DNA of 64,000 bases from Vigna angularis. Lineage: Eukaryota; Streptophyta; Magnoliopsida; Fabales; Fabaceae. A program made the position numbers and the translations under genes. Below, piece by piece: positions 61,040-64,000 of the stretch; positions within the stretch are counted from its first letter, which is position 1; every line of letters starts with the position of its first letter. The notes beneath the pieces are model-generated. The model ran no database searches. It worked only from the letters and a program-made list of their open reading frames with translations, and was not told the origin of the DNA. The DNA is taken from NCBI RefSeq assembly GCF_016808095.1, contig NC_068971.1, forward strand, positions 16,287,501-16,351,500. Direction: 5' to 3'.

Positions 61040-61445
61040 TATTTGGTGTTTCAATTTGAAAAGAAATAAAATTACTCCATTTTAAAAAAGAAATTAAGAG
61101 TTAATTAAATAAAATTAACAAATATAAAGATTAAATTAAATATAAAATACTAACATGTGACATTGACACATAACTAAACACTAACACGGTAATATTAACA
61201 TTGACATATGTAACTGACCTTGTCATTAGCATAATGCTACATCACACATGGATTATTTTTTAAAAATATTAAAAAATATGAACTAACATGTGACAAATAT
61301 TATTTATTTAATTATTTGAACGACATTAGAAAAACAATTAAATTGAAATAAAATTAACATAAATTAAAACTTTATTAAATAAGAAATATTAAGATTAAAT
61401 TGACAAAATCTAATAAAAATAAGGACTAAATTAATATTTTAACCA
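60290..61445. repeat. Long AT-rich imperfect inverted repeat
   Basis: 60310-60450 ('aaaatactaatttac', 'ggttttgttaattcagt') resembles the reverse complement of 61290-61445 ('ggttaaaatattaatttag', 'gattttgtcaatttaatc'). Further in, 60530-60650 (acatgg...gtgtcacatgtgttaatgtc) resembles the reverse of 61140-61255. The centre holds a TA run at 60985-61036. It could be a degenerate foldback or MULE-type element. Arms are diverged and the ends are not defined. Confidence 0.45.
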
Positions 61446-63504
<2,059 letters not shown>

Positions 63505-64000
63505 AGTATCACCAGAAAACATATGACAATGTTTCTTTTGGTTAAATCACTGTACACAGTGGTCATGTTTCCATGTTGTCGCCGCCTGCAAAGAAGTATT
63601 ATTTTTTTGTTTGATGTTAGGTCAAATAATTTGTTTAAAGATTTAATTGTGAGCTAGATGATAAGATTGGGTGTAAGTATAAAATTGAACAGTTACATGA
63701 GAATGTGACTACATATTAGAAAAGAAAGCGTATCAGAAAAGAATGCTTATCAAGTGCAATTATTGCAGGCAGACAAGAATATTCTGGTATCCAATTATGG
63801 AACAGTTTAATAGTTATGCTAGATTGAATAATGGAACATGATGAAGTGGCAATATAATACGGCATGATTGCAGATATCTAACCAATCGGGTATCGCAGCC
63901 GGGTCAAATTGTCATAAGAAATTTGAATTTACCATTCAATTAGGTCAATTCAAAGAAAACAAATACTCCAATAATGCTTATTAAAAACACTTCAAATTTA
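63505..64000. other. Non-coding sequence at the window end
   Basis: I see no gene, repeat or splice-like structure that I can support. Confidence 0.5.

Overview
This is plant nuclear DNA, most likely from a Phaseoleae legume such as Vigna or Phaseolus. The pointers are AT-rich intergenic sequence, a spliced intron-rich gene of the CPRD49 family, SIRE-like and Athila-like LTR elements, and long LTRs carrying TTAATCGATTAAC palindromes. The genus is inference. Only one ordinary, apparently intact host gene is visible: a six-exon GDSL/SGNH esterase of the CPRD49 type (12369-14514, + strand), with a TATA box and an ABRE-like ACGTGGC element upstream. I found no rRNA, tRNA or CRISPR.

Almost everything else is transposon, mostly nested and broken. 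1-6100: a Copia gag fragment broken by an LTR fragment, followed by an Athila-like LTR, a 72-bp tandem repeat and a candidate SIRE-like LTR. 6100-12200: AT-rich intergenic DNA with three exon-like scraps. 12187-14514: the esterase gene. 15504-25381: a 9.9-kb CACTA (En/Spm) transposon with intact ends and a 3-bp ATT target duplication. It carries a ~0.5-kb subterminal foldback, a small upstream ORF, TNP2 transposase, a TNPA-like protein and a Ulp1-like (C48) peptidase, all now broken, plus an inserted LTR.

26985-33557: a minus-strand Athila-like element with perfect AGTGT target duplications and an unrelated plus-strand Ty3/gypsy fragment inside. 33780-42350: pieces of small CACTA elements, then a second minus-strand CACTA with an internal deletion in TNP2, itself hosting a 1.13-kb CACTA (37166-38298, AAT duplication). 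42837-47985: a SIRE-like gag-only retroelement whose LTR is interrupted by an Athila-like LTR. 48000-52570: a third CACTA relic, minus strand. 52873-56029: an internally deleted Copia element with two 496-bp LTRs. 58897-60092: a Pack-MULE-like element with ~240-bp terminal inverted repeats around a broken EXO70 fragment. The remainder is AT-rich DNA with a second inverted repeat (60290-61445) and a 164-bp TA microsatellite.

The most interesting observations are the Pack-MULE with EXO70 DNA, the small ORF kept upstream of TNP2 in the CACTA copies, the CACTA foldback, and the 319-bp tandem duplication that broke an otherwise nearly readable TNP2.
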